64,000 bases of DNA from Parastagonospora avenae f. sp. tritici 18332-5 (lineage: Eukaryota > Ascomycota > Dothideomycetes > Pleosporales > Phaeosphaeriaceae). The stretch is taken from the NCBI GenBank assembly GCA_022559985.1, contig JAFJTR010000008.1, forward strand, positions 372,001-436,000, given 5' to 3'. Of the stretch, positions 10,982 to 23,021 are shown piece after piece. The position numbers and the translations under genes are program-made. Each line of letters starts with the position of its first letter. Positions within the stretch are counted from its first letter, which is position 1. The notes beneath the pieces were generated by a model that saw only the letters and a program-made list of their open reading frames with translations, ran no database searches and was not told the DNA's origin.

Positions 10982-13733
10982 TCGTAAGGACAGCGAGAGG
11001 GTGTCAGGGGTAGTAACAGACGATCAATCTACTACTGCAGGGGCTTGGACAGTTAGCCGCCCAGATATGGTACTCTAGCCGAACACGCTAGACCCGAGAA
11101 TGGCAAGTCGCTCAGGAAACACGATGCCAGCGAACAGTCAATTGGCCGGCACGACGTCCCCCTGTGAGCCTTTACAGGGCCACGTTTCAGATGCTTTTCT
11201 TAGTGCTCAACTTTGTTCCTGTCGAAAAGGCGGCTGTCTTGCGTCGTGCAAGGCACAACAGAAGCAGGTCGCGGATGTTAGCGTTTCAGCCATGGTGCCC
11301 CAGCAGCTGTATGATCCGAGCACTAAGACTGCAGGCTGCGGAAATGATTTTCTTGATTCTGCGGAGATGGAAGGGAAGGATCGAGACTCGCGGGGTCTGG
11401 ACGAGCTGTGGATCTTCCAGGCAAAACCAGATGAGAGCGTTTTCGCTGAAACAACGGCACGATCAAAGTTCAAGGTCCCGATGGTAACGGGGACGGGATC
11501 GGGGAGTTGTGCACGTGTCCACCAGTGTGACGTCCAGGAGCTGCCGTACTCGCTTTACAGGTGGTGAATGACACTCACAGATGGCAGCGCGCCTCATGAC
11601 ACTCGACATAAAGTGCCCGTCGTATCACTATCGAGTTCCATGCCGCATACGTGCAATGGCGAGGTGCACTGCAAATGTTTCAACCGACTTCTCGCCGCCG
11701 ACGTGGACCAGTGCCTTCGTGGATTCTTCCTATTGCTCCGACATGAATCGCTTCATCCGAGATGCGTCATCTCTTGACATTAGACACAGCGGGGTTGCAG
11801 CGAATTATCATCGGTAATAATGGGTGTTCAGCAAGGAAGGCCAGCGATTTTCAATTTCCCGGCCGCGTTTTCCAAACTTCTCTTATTTCAACGTCGTTCA
11901 ACAAGAGATGAAGCGCCGAGGGAAGAACTTGCCGGCCGTGCCAGACGTGCCAGACGTGCCAGGCATGCCTCAGGATGCGAGATGAGGTTTTGCTATCGAA
12001 ATCGCCTTGAGTCGGTGTGGAGTCTGGACACGCTGGGTTTTTCGTCATCTTGAGTTGGGCACGAAGGATTGCGCGTCCATCCGCCCGCACGCCGCCGCAA
12101 TGACATCCGGTCCGTATTACTGCAGCCGGACCCACCCTGGCTGCGAATTTTCGTCCTGCATCCTATCACATCTATTTCTCTGGCTGATGCGCCGCTGTTC
12201 CTGCGCCCCTCTGCCGCCGTACCTGGCTGCAGACGCTGGCATGCCGAGCTTCCTCGGCCTCTCTTCGTTCTTCGTGGCGACCTGGGCATCTGTCGCGTGT
12301 CGCATGCCTCAAAAGCCTGTTTCCCCGATGCCACGTCAAAAAGTCTGGGCCTTCCATTCCCCTCGTAGCAGATGCGCCGTCCTTGGGAAGCGCAAAGTGT
12401 CTTCCGGCACTCTGATGATCGGCAGTCGAAAACGTTGTGGAGCTGGCTCCTATCGATAACATTGATCGCTTGCAGTAGCTACCGGTACCAAGCACCCGTC
12501 TTCCGACCTCTCATGATGTAACGTCCACACTCATCCTCCACTTATCCCCCACACCTTGCGCTGCTGTGCCTGGGAATCCAGCCAGGTGTTGATCTTGGGG
12601 GTATAAGCAAGCTTAAGCGTTTTCTCGTCTTCCCGCAGCTTCGCGACACCCTCGCGACACCCTAGGGACCGCGCACAAAGGCGCCTTGACATCCACTGTA
12701 CGAGCAATGCGCCCGGATCGTACTATTCAACAAATTCATATCTCAGTAATTGTAAGCAGCGCCATGTTAATGCTATAGCGGCGCAGAATCCATAGGATCC
12801 ACATTTCGGCGCGCAGAAACTTCCAGAGACCGGATTTGCCACGTTCGCCGTTAGCTTGGCAACATGCGTTCTCAACCCACTGTGAACGCAGGTACACTCG
12901 CGGCGCTAAACCCAATTCTACTCGACGACCTGTCGATGATGTGTCGGGCTTCCCACTCTTCTGCAGCGTGAAGTCACGCCTCAACAAGACTATCCGGGAG
13001 CAGCGAGTATCAATTTTCATTGGCCACAACTACAAGGGTATTCATCTCGGGGAACAGGAACCTGGCGCCCTACAAGGCTCTGCCTATCGGGCTCCTTATC
13101 GGCACAAGCATAGTGTCCCTGGTGCCAGCGAAGTTGTCAGCTTTCGAATGTCGCTGCATGCGTGGCCCAGTATGATGTCTTGCACGCCGACCAATCGCCG
13201 TCGAGTCCACACCCACTCTTCGCAAGACGAAAATGCAAACAGCGAATGTTTCGAGACCACAACTTTCCGCCGTCGTTCCGGATAGTATCACAACATAGCT
13301 TGCTCAGCCACCTGGGGCGAAAGATCTCTTTCCTGTGATCCAACAACCCTCCCACAGGTTCACCCCACCATAACATGATGTGACGGGTATGATCTTTGTT
13401 CCGCACGTAAGCTCCTAGTTGGAATAAGCAACATCTGGTCTAGGAGACAGGATCACCGATGAATCGGCATTCCACATGCGTCAACGTTCGAGAACATGAT
13501 CCTATCCTGCCTAGCTGACAGTGCGGCGCCACGCCGTAACGTCAGCCCGACTGACCAACCACGCCGCAAAGCGCCCTGACTGGGGTCCAAAATCATCCAC
13601 TCACGGGGCAAACATTTCGTGCTACGCCTGCCGCCGGACTATGAGACTTTCTTGTAAGGTTCGGCAAGGTTTTTTCAAGGAATGTGGACCGGACGGCTAA
13701 TTTCTCTTTGTTGAGTGGAGGATCTGGGGAGCC

Positions 13734-13741
13734 CATAAAAG
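13734..13741 (+). promoter_or_regulatory. TATA-like element upstream of the BYS1-like gene
   Basis: CATAAAAG lies 254 bp before the start codon of the secreted BYS1-like gene and is followed by CT-rich sequence, a common arrangement in strongly expressed fungal genes. This rests on motif and position only. Confidence 0.3.
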
Positions 13742-13994
13742 AGTAGGTGCCTCGCTGATCAACATCTCTTTCTCTGTACAGCTCACTCTTTGTTGCTATC
13801 AGTCTTGACTTGACAGTCCTTTGCACCTCGAAGCCACTCCTTTGTGCTTCTTATTCATTCTTTCACCGACTCGACGTCGCTACCACCACCAGATTTGACA
13901 TCTGCACGTTTTTAAGAACAAAAATCAAATTCTTCCAAACATCACACAGCCAATCCTTCAGGAACTACCAAGTCAAATTACAATCATTCCAAAA

Positions 13995-14576
13995 ATGTTC
14001 TCCAAGACCACCATCCTTTGCGCGGCTCTGCAGGCCACCCTTGCTGCCGCAGGCAATGCCATCATCAGCAACCGTTGCTCTTACGACATTTGGGTCTGGA
14101 GCGTCCAGCCAGGAAAGTCTTCAGAATCGATCCACGTTGCCGCGCGTTCTCAGTACACTGAGCCCATGGTCGCCGACATCCCCACCTCTATCAAGGTCAG
14201 CAAGTCTGACGCACTGGTCGCTGGCGAGCACACCCAGTTCGAGTACAGCATCGTGAACAACCAGCTCTGGTTCGACATTTCTTTCGTCAACTGCGCCAAG
14301 GGCGAGAGCTCCGCGAACTGCCCCGGCGCTGACGGTGGCCTTGCAATGAGCAGCCCCGAATCTTCCTGCGGAAAGATCAACTGCACCGCCGGTTCTTACT
14401 GCCCATCCCAGGCGTACTTTGTCGACCAGCCGATGCTCAAGCTCGGCCTCATGGAGCCCGTCTTCACCTGCCCGGGTGCAGGTGCCAGCATGGATCTGGT
14501 CATGAAGACTTGCGCCGACGAGGAGCCATTGAAGCGCAGCATTGCTGGACGCATGCTCGTCGACATCGATGCTTAA
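13995..14576 (+). CDS. BYS1-like secreted protein
   Basis: A single exon of 193 residues. Residues 1-19 form a signal peptide ending ATLAAA. The mature part begins GNAIISNRCSYDIWVWSVQPG, the thaumatin-like opening of the BYS1 (blastomyces yeast-phase-specific) family. A beta-rich domain with about seven Cys follows (NCAKGESSANCPG, SCGKINCTAGSYCPS, FTCPGAG, KTCADEE). BYS1 family proteins are small secreted proteins of ascomycetes whose molecular role is unknown; several are induced in particular growth phases or during host contact. The C terminus after the last Cys is short and basic (EPLKRSIAGRM). The start codon is preceded by AAAA, and the upstream region carries a TATA-like site and pyrimidine-rich tracts. 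Confidence 0.85.
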   Translation: MFSKTTILCAALQATLAAAGNAIISNRCSYDIWVWSVQPGKSSESIHVAARSQYTEPMVADIPTSIKVSKSDALVAGEHTQFEYSIVNNQLWFDISFVNCAKGESSANCPGADGGLAMSSPESSCGKINCTAGSYCPSQAYFVDQPMLKLGLMEPVFTCPGAGASMDLVMKTCADEEPLKRSIAGRMLVDIDA

Positions 14577-14903
14577 GCGCATCAACACATAACGATAACG
14601 ACCTTCTCAACGCGCTTACGACCTTCCCTGACGCGTTTCACGACCCATACCCCTTACCCTTCTCAACCCTCTCTTGTTCACTTCTTGCACACATTTTTCA
14701 TGTAGATATCCTTTTTGGGTGTCCGATCTGTTCCTGGGACAGAACATCCTCGTCTTCCATGTCAATATAACAAATATATCTACTCTGAACATGCACTTTC
14801 TGCCCACTGTTGTCGTGAACGTGATTGTCGCGATCTGCGATGTTCCTGGTCGTGGTGCGACGATCTCCCATGTGGTAAGCGCGTACCATTATTTGACCGT
14901 CGT
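14577..14903. other. 3' flank between convergent genes
   Basis: About 330 bp of T/C-rich sequence between the stop codons of the BYS1-like gene (+) and the GPI-type surface protein gene (-). It presumably holds both polyadenylation regions. Nothing else was seen. Confidence 0.5.
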
Positions 14904-16156
14904 TCAGACGAATGGCTGGAGCAACGCAGCAAGGGCGATCAGTCGCATCCACATCCAAGACATTGGATGCGACGCGTCCGCACCAGCCTGGGCGCTCGTG
15001 GCAGCCGGTCTGTTCGGCGCATTGCCAGTCACGACCCCGGGCATAGGCGCCGACGACGGCCCCCACTCCAAGCCCGTGGACGCCGGCGCGCTAGCCAACG
15101 TGGTGGTCTTGTCACCCATCACCAAGACAGTTGAGCCGCCACTTAACCCGATAGAAATGGGAATGTCGCCAACTGTCACCGCCTGTCCTGGCGCAAGAGT
15201 CTGGCCGGCGAGAATGTATTGCGTTGTCCCCTGGATGACTGTCGTGGTGATGCTCACGGCTTGCAGACCGCCAGATGCTTGCGCACCTGGGGTGGCTCGA
15301 GTCGGCGTAGGAAGTGTCATCGTTTGACCACCTGCGACGAGGACTGTGGAGCCTGACGGATTGATGGATAGCGCGACTACGATGTTGATGATGGTCATTG
15401 ATGATCCGACTGCGAGCGTGACACTTCCGACGACGACTTCATAATTCACGATCGCATCGACTGTAGTCGGCTTCCCATCGATGGTCGTGACTCTGACATT
15501 TGTTACAGGCACAGGCTGGAATACGAGTCCTCCTTGAGTAATCGCAGGCGGTGGAGTCACTACCGGTATCGGCACATATGGAGGAACAGTCGCTCCCGGT
15601 CCTGCTCTCGTAACTTGCGGCCCATCACCTGGTCGAACCGTCGGGTGTCCAAAGCTGTCTGTCGATACTTCGAAATGGGGTCCAGCGGCTGCACTACTGG
15701 GGACGCCAGGACGTGGTGATGCTTCTGTCCAACCAGACGCGGATTGTTCAAAATGGACAGTTGGAACAGGTATAGCAGGTAAAGCGGTTGTCAAGAAAGA
15801 CTGGATAATGGACCCAATGTCCGGGGGCGGTAACAGAGTCGTCGTCGCAACAGGCCCATCGCGACCTACAGTCGTTTCAAATCCAGGCACCGAGATCTCC
15901 GGGTGCGGCCTAAGCTGTCGCGACTGCGAGGAAGTCCTCAGAAACTCCAGATCCTCAGTCGTTGTCGGACCCCACGGCGCAATCGTCGTCAAATTGAGCG
16001 GTACTAGAATACCAACAATCAGCAACATCTTCCCGAGGACGCGTCTGATCTAATATCCAATTTTGACCTGCATCCCAAAATAATCCACATACCCTGGCGA
16101 ATCTCGAACGCGGAAACACAACACAAAGCGCCGCTCAGCGAAAATAGGAACCGCAT
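14904..16156 (-). CDS. Ser/Thr/Pro-rich cell-surface protein, predicted GPI-anchored
   Basis: Spliced model: exon 16156-16093 encodes a signal peptide (MRFLFSLSGALCCVSAFEIR). After an 89-nt intron (GTATGT...TTCTAG, with CTGAT branch site), exon 16003-14904 completes 387 residues. The second exon alone also begins with a hydrophobic stretch after an internal ATG, but the spliced form gives a far better leader. The body is rich in Pro, Thr, Ser, Val and Gly. It has two loosely repeated blocks of the fungal surface-protein type: VTLAVGSSMTIINIVVALSI with STVLVAGGQTMTLP, then YILAGQTLAPGQAVTVGDIP with STVLVMGDKTTTL. The last about 20 residues are hydrophobic (WMRLIALAALLQPFV), as in a GPI-attachment signal. 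Such proteins sit in the cell wall; the specific function is unknown. Confidence 0.75.
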
Positions 16157-17337
16157 TGTTGGTAGGCGCAACAAAGGATCAAAGGATTCCGAAAGACACA
16201 ATGTCAGAAAGGAACGCAACAAAAGACCAGACAGAAAATAGCTGGGGCTTTACAGCCCCAGAATCCTGCGACCTCGACCCGTAGATCATTGATTTCCGCC
16301 CCCACGATGCAAGGCTGAGCGCAGTTTAGGGGGGTGCGCACGGCCCCCTGGATGGAAGACTTGCTTGGACTTTTGAGCGCGCGAATTTCCACAATGGAAG
16401 GTCATTGAAGGATACTGGATTCGCTTATTTTCCTATTACGGCTGTAGTGACATGGAGAAATTGAATTTGTTCGCACCAGCATTATGATCATTTACTCTCG
16501 AACGGCAGCGGCAGAGGATGTTGCCCAGGTACTCACTCTCGGTGGCAGCCTAGAGAGGAAGGTGTTCGCTAAAATTTGCAAGGGTCGATACCGGCGTGCT
16601 GCTCGTATGGAGTAATTATTGTCGCTGCTTGACGCCTATTCCGTCGGCGGGGAATAATGTCTGAGGAGTTGAAGAGCTTGGGGTCGTGCAGAGCAGAGGA
16701 AGTGAGGCTGTGATGAGTGTGCGAGGAGGAAGTCAAACTTTTTGTCAGCAGCTTGTGGAATTCAACAACCTAGCCTGAGGGCACTTAGTGTCTTAAATCC
16801 GTTAGCTCTATGTCCAGTTCTGTCTGTGAGGTCTTCCTGCTAGTGTGTTTCGCTCGTCTAGTAGGATTAAGTGGCAGATGGGCAGGAGAAAGAATCCACT
16901 ACTCACTGTTCTCAACCGTGATGCGAATATGGCACGCGGGAGGGACGGCCTGGAGAACGGCGACTTAGATCTCCATCTCAGACCAGTGCTGGAAGATCTC
17001 GACACGCTACGACTCATCTTCGAAACTGACGGTGATGTCCTTGGAGATTTATTGTTGCTTGACTTTGGGCATGTTGAGTACAGTAAGCGGGGATGGTAGG
17101 TATCTAACATGGCAAGTAAAGGTAATAGTAAGGAAGGCGTGACAATGTGCAGGCGGTTGATGTTTTTAGAAGCTTGAGGCGCACGTCTTCGCCACAACTG
17201 TTAGAACCAAAAAGAACAAATGTAAGAGCCAAAATAGAGTTCTGTATCGCCAATTAGGACCCACGCTTGGAATACACAAGAAGCAATCAGCCAGTTGAAA
17301 GACGGGAGAGAACAATCTGCGGATCAAGCTTGGAGCT
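16157..17337. other. Intergenic region with one coding-like segment
   Basis: About 1.2 kb holding the promoter of the surface-protein gene. At 16803-17197, frames on both strands are open, and a third frame reads protein-like but with four in-frame stops, so I did not call a gene there. No recognisable domain, RNA or repeat. Confidence 0.4.
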
Positions 17338-18122
17338 CTATGCAGCGGGGTGACATGAAGGATAGACGAACAAGGCTTTGACATCACTAATCGTGGCGTG
17401 CCAGCTGTCTAGGTTTAGCTCAATATGCTTGTGAGTGAGCGTGCTAGCACAGATCGAGTGGTTGGTGCTAGGGACATAGTTGAACGGTACTGTCTTTGGT
17501 CTCGGTGGCTCCTGATATGGTGTGACTTCGATCTGAATTCCTCCGGCGGCGTCTTTGCCAGTGACCTGATGTTCCACGGAGTGACCACTGCCGAAGGGCA
17601 TGGCAACGAATTGGCGCACGATGCCGTCCGATTGAGCAATGCCATCTAGCCACTGTTTTCCAGGCACAACGACGTAGTCCTGAAGGCTGTGACCTTCGGA
17701 AAGCTTCTGCTGACAACAAAGCCTGGTGCCGGCATCCTCCACAGCGGGCTCACCAGAGATAGCATTGACTCCGCCAACGTAGATCTTGATCATGTACTTC
17801 GGTCCACTGTGGAAGCGAAAGTTAATCCACAAGGCCTCGGACTCTACAAGAGGTCAGTTGCCGGAAACGTGAGAATAACCACAAACAACGTACGATACAT
17901 ACGAAGGAACAGTCCACCCTTGGCCAGTATTTGTCCGGGAAGCTGGTCTGCATACTTTGAGGTACGCTCGAGCGGGAAAGCGCCGAGATTTGGAGGGAGG
18001 AAGGAGGTTTGGTCGTTGTCAGGAACGCGAATAGTGCGACGGAAGGAGATCTTGAGGTTGCTGTCAATGACTACGAGCTCATCCTTGAGCTTTACAGTGG
18101 GCGGAGTGTTTGGTTCCGTCAT
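17338..18122 (-). CDS. Conserved fungal protein of unknown function
   Basis: Spliced model: exon 18122-17894, a 50-nt intron, exon 17843-17338; 244 residues. The join restores the segment GGLFLRMYQSEALWINF, which supports the splice. It resembles a region found at the start of many uncharacterised fungal proteins, recognised by FRRTIRVPDN, LGAFPL, MYQ.EALWI.F, IKIYVGGVNAISGEP, WLDGIA and RQFVAMPFGSGHSVE. No enzyme motif, signal peptide or strong membrane span is visible, and the function of this domain is not known to me. I chose the ATG at 18122 (MTEPNTPPTVKLKDEL) because the conserved block starts soon after; an in-frame ATG at 18221 would add 33 poorly conserved residues. After the conserved domain, only about 60 residues follow. 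Confidence 0.8.
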
Positions 18123-18847
18123 CGTGGCGATGACTGGTAGCGGCGTGTGGGGTGAGAGTGTTAGTGAGGCCCCGTCTGAGCTGTATGGAGAAGCGGGTAT
18201 GACGTGACAGAAAATAGGCAACCGCGCTCAACGACACGCGTGGTCCCGTGATTGCTGTGACACAACTCGGGTAGATGTACGCCGCCATGAAGATCACCAC
18301 TCTAGAAGTCATTGCCAGACATTCTCAGCGCATGTTCATCGTCCATGTGCACGGAATCTTCGTTCCCTGCTTCTTTGTCTTCTTTTAATTATCCTGCTCA
18401 TTCGCCTTCTCCATGCCTGCAACCACATCCATCATGCCCTCAACCCCCGCATACAGCATGACATCGTTGACCTCACCCGCAACATCCTGCAGGCTTGTCT
18501 TTCCCTGTTCTGAACTCTACACAACATTGAAGTCCCCGGTTGCCGGCTGTTGAGGCCTGTCTAATAGCATTACATCAGGCAATGCTGAGAGTAGATAATC
18601 CAACTCCATCAATTAGAACATCTGACCTCATCCTTCTCCTGTTCCAAGATATGCACTGCATATGGCTGATAAATGCAGCTCGCAAAAGAACTTCACATAC
18701 TCATCGATCAAGAAGATGTATACACCTGGCCACCCAATCGCGACCTCACCACGCGCAACTCCCACACTTGAAATACGGCACACAACAAGCAAGAGAGTGT
18801 CATCTAAACCTATACTCTCAAGGAATATATTATTACTTCATCCCAGC
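18123..18847. other. Intergenic region
   Basis: About 0.7 kb with the promoter of the unknown fungal protein and the 3' flank of the SIP3/LAM-like gene. Short overlapping frames only. No RNA or repeat was seen. Confidence 0.5.
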
Positions 18848-21800
18848 CTAAATCAACCCACGCCCTCCCTCCTGCACTCCCCTCAAACTCCTTCTACAAT
18901 CCCCACAATACCCCTTCACCCACGCCTCAACCGCCTTCTCCCCCTTCTTCCCCCCATCCCCAATCACCGCGCCCACGCGCTCACATTTATCTGTCTCGTC
19001 CAGCAGCCAATTCTCATACTCGGCTTCGACGACCTCCTTCTCGATGCGATTGACCACGCGCAGCGCAACGAGCAGATCGTGGCGGTGCGAGCCGAGGTTC
19101 TGCCGCGTGCGGTGCAGGCGGCGCGTGCTGTGTGTGGAGGACTTGAGAGGGGAGTTGAGGGATGAGGAGGGGGAGGGGTTGTGCAAGAGATGCGTGAATG
19201 TTTGGTGGCTGGGGAGTGTTAGTGAGGAATATGTATTGAGGGAGTGGGTGACGCACCATTTGTTGTCAATACTGCTGCCGGGCGGTATTGACACTCCGAT
19301 GCTTGTATCGTTGGAGTTGAGGAAGGATTGCTCGATGTCGCTCAGGTAGACTGAGCGCGTCATGCTGGTGGACGGGCTGACGCCTAGCCGCGACATGTAT
19401 CTGACGGCGGCTCGCTCGTTCCAGGACGCCCATCCTTCTTTTGATGTGTAGATAAAGTTGGCGCCTCCACTCAAGACTAGAAGTACAACGAGCAGTTTGT
19501 GGGCTGAGATGACGTTGGCGAAGCCGGCGAATGCGGCTAATATCCAACTCATCACTGTTGATACTATGCTGATGATGATGTTTCCAATGTATTGTGCAAT
19601 GAAAGACCCAGTAGTCTGTGGCCGCAGCTTGAATTTGCGGGGTCGATTTGGTGGTGGTATGTCTTGTGCCGTCAACTGTACAGCTTGCGTTTGGACGCCC
19701 AACAAGCCAAAGATATTGGTAACCTTGGCAGTCGTTCTGTTGTACCCCAAGCGTGCGATCTGATCGTTGACAACGTCAACAAGATCTTGTGCCTCAAGCT
19801 CCATGTCCTGTAGGCCCTGGCGCTCAATGAGCTTCTTTGCAAAACGTGGATTGCGTTTCCAGTCAATCTTCGAATAGATTGAAAGCTTGCAGCGCGATTT
19901 GTGAACGTGCGTGATAACAATTTTGCTATGCAACACGAAGCGTTCGTTGCCGGGCAGGTACCACGGCGTCTTTTTGTCCGAGACGACGTAGCACAAATGG
20001 TCGTTCAAGACTTCAATAACCTGATAGTCGTTGATGACGGTACCCTCGTTCTTGCCCGACTGTATGATCTCGTACTCGAAGTCTCGCCGTTGCAGGGCTT
20101 TATCCTTTGTTACCCATGGGCCCTGAACAACACGTTGCGCCCATCGCTCTCTGTATAGCAGCTGGAACACCGCGCTCTTGTCGCCAAAGAGTATGTGGAA
20201 GAGCCCTTTGGCGCTGATGTCGTACTCTTTCTCGACAGCAACCTGGGTCATGCCAGATGGCGTAAAGACCACAGGATGTGACGGTAACTTGAATTTTGTG
20301 GCAGTCTTCGCAGCACCTGCTCCGGTTGGGCCAAACAGATTGCCATCAATACGAAGACTGGTCTTGATGTTTTTCCCGCCATAGCCTGGATCCACTGGTG
20401 TGTCGGGCGAGATCTCCTCCCAGCCATCGTCGCCCTCTGACGGTTGATTTTCATCTGTTTCGAGCTTGATGAGCCTCTTGATAGTGTCTTCGAGGTTGTG
20501 CTCTCCTGTAGTAGCATTCTTTACCAAGAAGTTCAGGCGCCGCAGAAGGAGCTTGAGTGGCTCCAGGAACGTCTTAACGGTGAGCCTAGTAGCGCCATCC
20601 TCTCGAGCTCCGGACTTGAAGTGGAGGAACAGGAAATCACAATCTTTGCCAGGTGCTGCGGTCACTTCGTCGATAGATGCCATGCTGATGCCTGTTATAA
20701 GTACAAGCCCGAGATGATTACTGTAGAAGTAGACATTCTTTGAGGTGACGTAGACGCGACCGGGGAACTCTTGTTGCTCGGTGGGATTCCAAACAGCGCG
20801 GAATACCAGCACCACTTTCTCGTCACGCGGTACTGTGGGGAACAGGATACGGAACTGGGCATCTTGCATACGAAGTGCGGGGGGGTACTGAATGGGGAAC
20901 TCGTCCGCACTGACGGCGTTTCGACTCTGTGTTGGCACAAGACCGCCCATACTCGTAGACTTGCGATGTGTCATAACTGCTGATTCTCCAGGATGTGCCT
21001 CAGCTTCGGTTTGGTCTTTGGACGGTCCAAGCACTGGTGAAGGTTCTAGTGGAGTTGGGGGACCAGACTTGCCCTCATCGCGGGACAAGAGGTCGACGTA
21101 TCCCCAGTTCACAGAGCCCCATAAGTTGGCCATCAGTCCACCAGGCATGTTACCTGATCGACCGATGCCCAGTCCGCGCTCCCCACTCACAGCAACCGCA
21201 GCTTTACTTAGGTTGGTTGGTGCAGGCGGGCTTGCAAGGGTGGACGGAGCCAGACTGGTATAAGGCAATGTCTGGCCGAGGACAAGTCGCGTATCTGGAA
21301 GACCGGGCGCAGGAGCTGATATCTGTCCAACCTGTACGATGTTATGACTAGCTGAGGCAAGACTTGCAGAGATGAGGCTAGCAATGCCACCAGATGCTGA
21401 GGAGGGGTTGCCACTCAGCTGAGGGCTTACTGCAGATTTTCGCGTCAGGTCAAGCTTCTCCATGATCCTGGCGCGACTGCTCTCGCTCCCTGGCTCGACC
21501 GATGTGTTGCGTCGAGGAACGTCAAAGCTACCACGTGCAGCGTCATTACCAGGGAGTGCAAGCGTTTCAGTGCGATCTATGCTGCCGATGTCGTCGCTTG
21601 GATGGGCCGCATGGCCGTCCGAGGTCTTTGCAGCAAACTCGGGCGCGACAGGGGGGCTAATGGAGAAAGCAGCGTCAATTGAGCCCAGAGCGCTGGATGC
21701 TTCTCTTGATGTGGCCTCCAGAGCTTTGCGCTTGGCTACCTCGAAAGATGATATCCATTCGGTGATGTCGCCCTGTGTCTCGGCTTGCAAGAGGATAGTC

Positions 21801-23021
21801 GTGTCTTTTGTCTTCACTTCGAAGCAGAACCGTCGCTCTTCTTGGAATGCTGGACGGATACCGCATAGCAAGACCCCAATCTTCTCTGACTCCTCAACTG
21901 CGCCTGACCGTGTTCCCTGTGTGAGCCAGCCAAAGATGCCGTTCTTAACGAAGAACCACCTCCTGACCCAGTATGTCCGCGCAGGCTTGCCAGTGATGGT
22001 GCGCTGGAAGAGCCAGCCCTGCTTCTCTGCCTTTTCGCTACTGAAATTTGGTTTGGCGGGCGACTGGATGTTAGCTGAGGACGGCTGGGTGCCGAGATAG
22101 GGGACGGTCGATGCGGCATATGTCTCGAGCTCTCGCGATGGGCGGGCAGCGACTTCGGCTGCGTGCTCTACTTGCTGCCGTGCCAGGTGCAGTTCTCGCT
22201 TGAAGACGCGCTCGCCGTTCTCCATCTCCTTACTCCAGCCACGCACACGCTCTACATCCGACGTCCAGGTCGCTAGGACCTTGGTCGACGTCTCTCTTGC
22301 GACGCGCATATCGCGCCATTGCTCGTTGACCACCTTGACCAGGATCTTGTCGAGCGTCAATCTGACCTGGGGAGCCATGACGCAGAAGTTCATGCTGGCG
22401 GTGAGGTAGGCCCGCCTCGCCTCATGCAGCTGGAAGGCATCTTCTCGCAGCGAAGACGGCTCCTTGGCCTTGACCTGCCCCGCGTAGCGCGCAATGGCAC
22501 CGTCGAAGATGCGCTGGGTCGAGTCGAGGTTCTTGCGCGCCTCCTTGAGCATGCGCAGGTCGTTGGACAGGAAGGCTCGAATTGGCTCGCAGACGGTGCT
22601 CTCCGCCCTCTTCATGCTCCGAATGGTGCTGTTCCAGAACTCACGTGCCCCCTCTCCGAACCGTTTCAGCGCCAGAACGGTGTAGTCATGGTCGAGGACA
22701 GCTTCGGACAGCTGCAGTGGAGGGTGCGAGGCTTGTATGTATGCGTCGACGAGTGTTTGCACATTGTTCAGCTCGGCCGTGAGCTTGGATGCCGTGCGGA
22801 CATAGTTGTCGAGCCATCGCTCTATCAGCTCGATCTGGTCGCCGAAGTGGACGGCGGTCGCGCGGAATGTGGGCGAGTCGAGGGCGGCTTCTTTGATCAC
22901 AACGGGGCTGGGCTGGTGTCAGTAGTCGTGACATGTCTTCGTGCTCCGTCCTAACTTACATCAGCGCCAGTGGCCTCTCGACGGGCTCTAGTGCGGGCTG
23001 CAGTGCAGTCTCGTCGGCCAT
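18848..23021 (-). CDS. SIP3: SIP3/LAM-family sterol transporter (BAR-PH-GRAM-VASt-TM)
   Basis: Spliced model: exon 23021-22960 (MADETALQPALEPVERPLAL), a 52-nt intron, exon 22907-18848; 1373 residues. Domain order is that of yeast Sip3/Ysp1 (Lam3/Lam1): a BAR-like helical region about 20-280, a PH domain about 310-415 (KQGWLFQRTITGKPARTYW), a long Ser/Pro linker, and a GRAM-type region about 670-790 (FRAVWNPTEQQEFPGRVYVT). A StART-like VASt domain lies at about 860-1060 (EYDISAKGLFHILFGDKS), and a hydrophobic pair of segments at about 1090-1150 anchors the protein. Family members sit at ER-plasma membrane contacts and move sterol. Near the C terminus, a 48-nt GT-AG stretch at 19256-19209, with CACTAAC before its AG, could be an intron that keeps frame; spliced length would be 1357. 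It shares a short promoter with KRI1. Confidence 0.92.

Larger units (their letters stand above)
10380..13994. other. Gene-poor region, about 3.6 kb
   Basis: The region lies between the CAP gene (transcribed leftward) and the BYS1-like gene (transcribed rightward), so it contains both promoters. Frames of up to about 155 codons occur but show no domain, no signal peptide and heavy overlap on opposite strands. A small 78-codon frame at 10745-10981 (minus) is listed separately. A 9-bp unit, GTGCCAGAC, is repeated three times at 11938-11964, with changes in the third copy. No RNA gene was found. Confidence 0.5.

Noticed and set aside
11100..11567. 155-codon plus-strand frame as a gene
   Set aside because: No domain, leader, splice support or compositional signature; an opposite-strand frame is also open across it.
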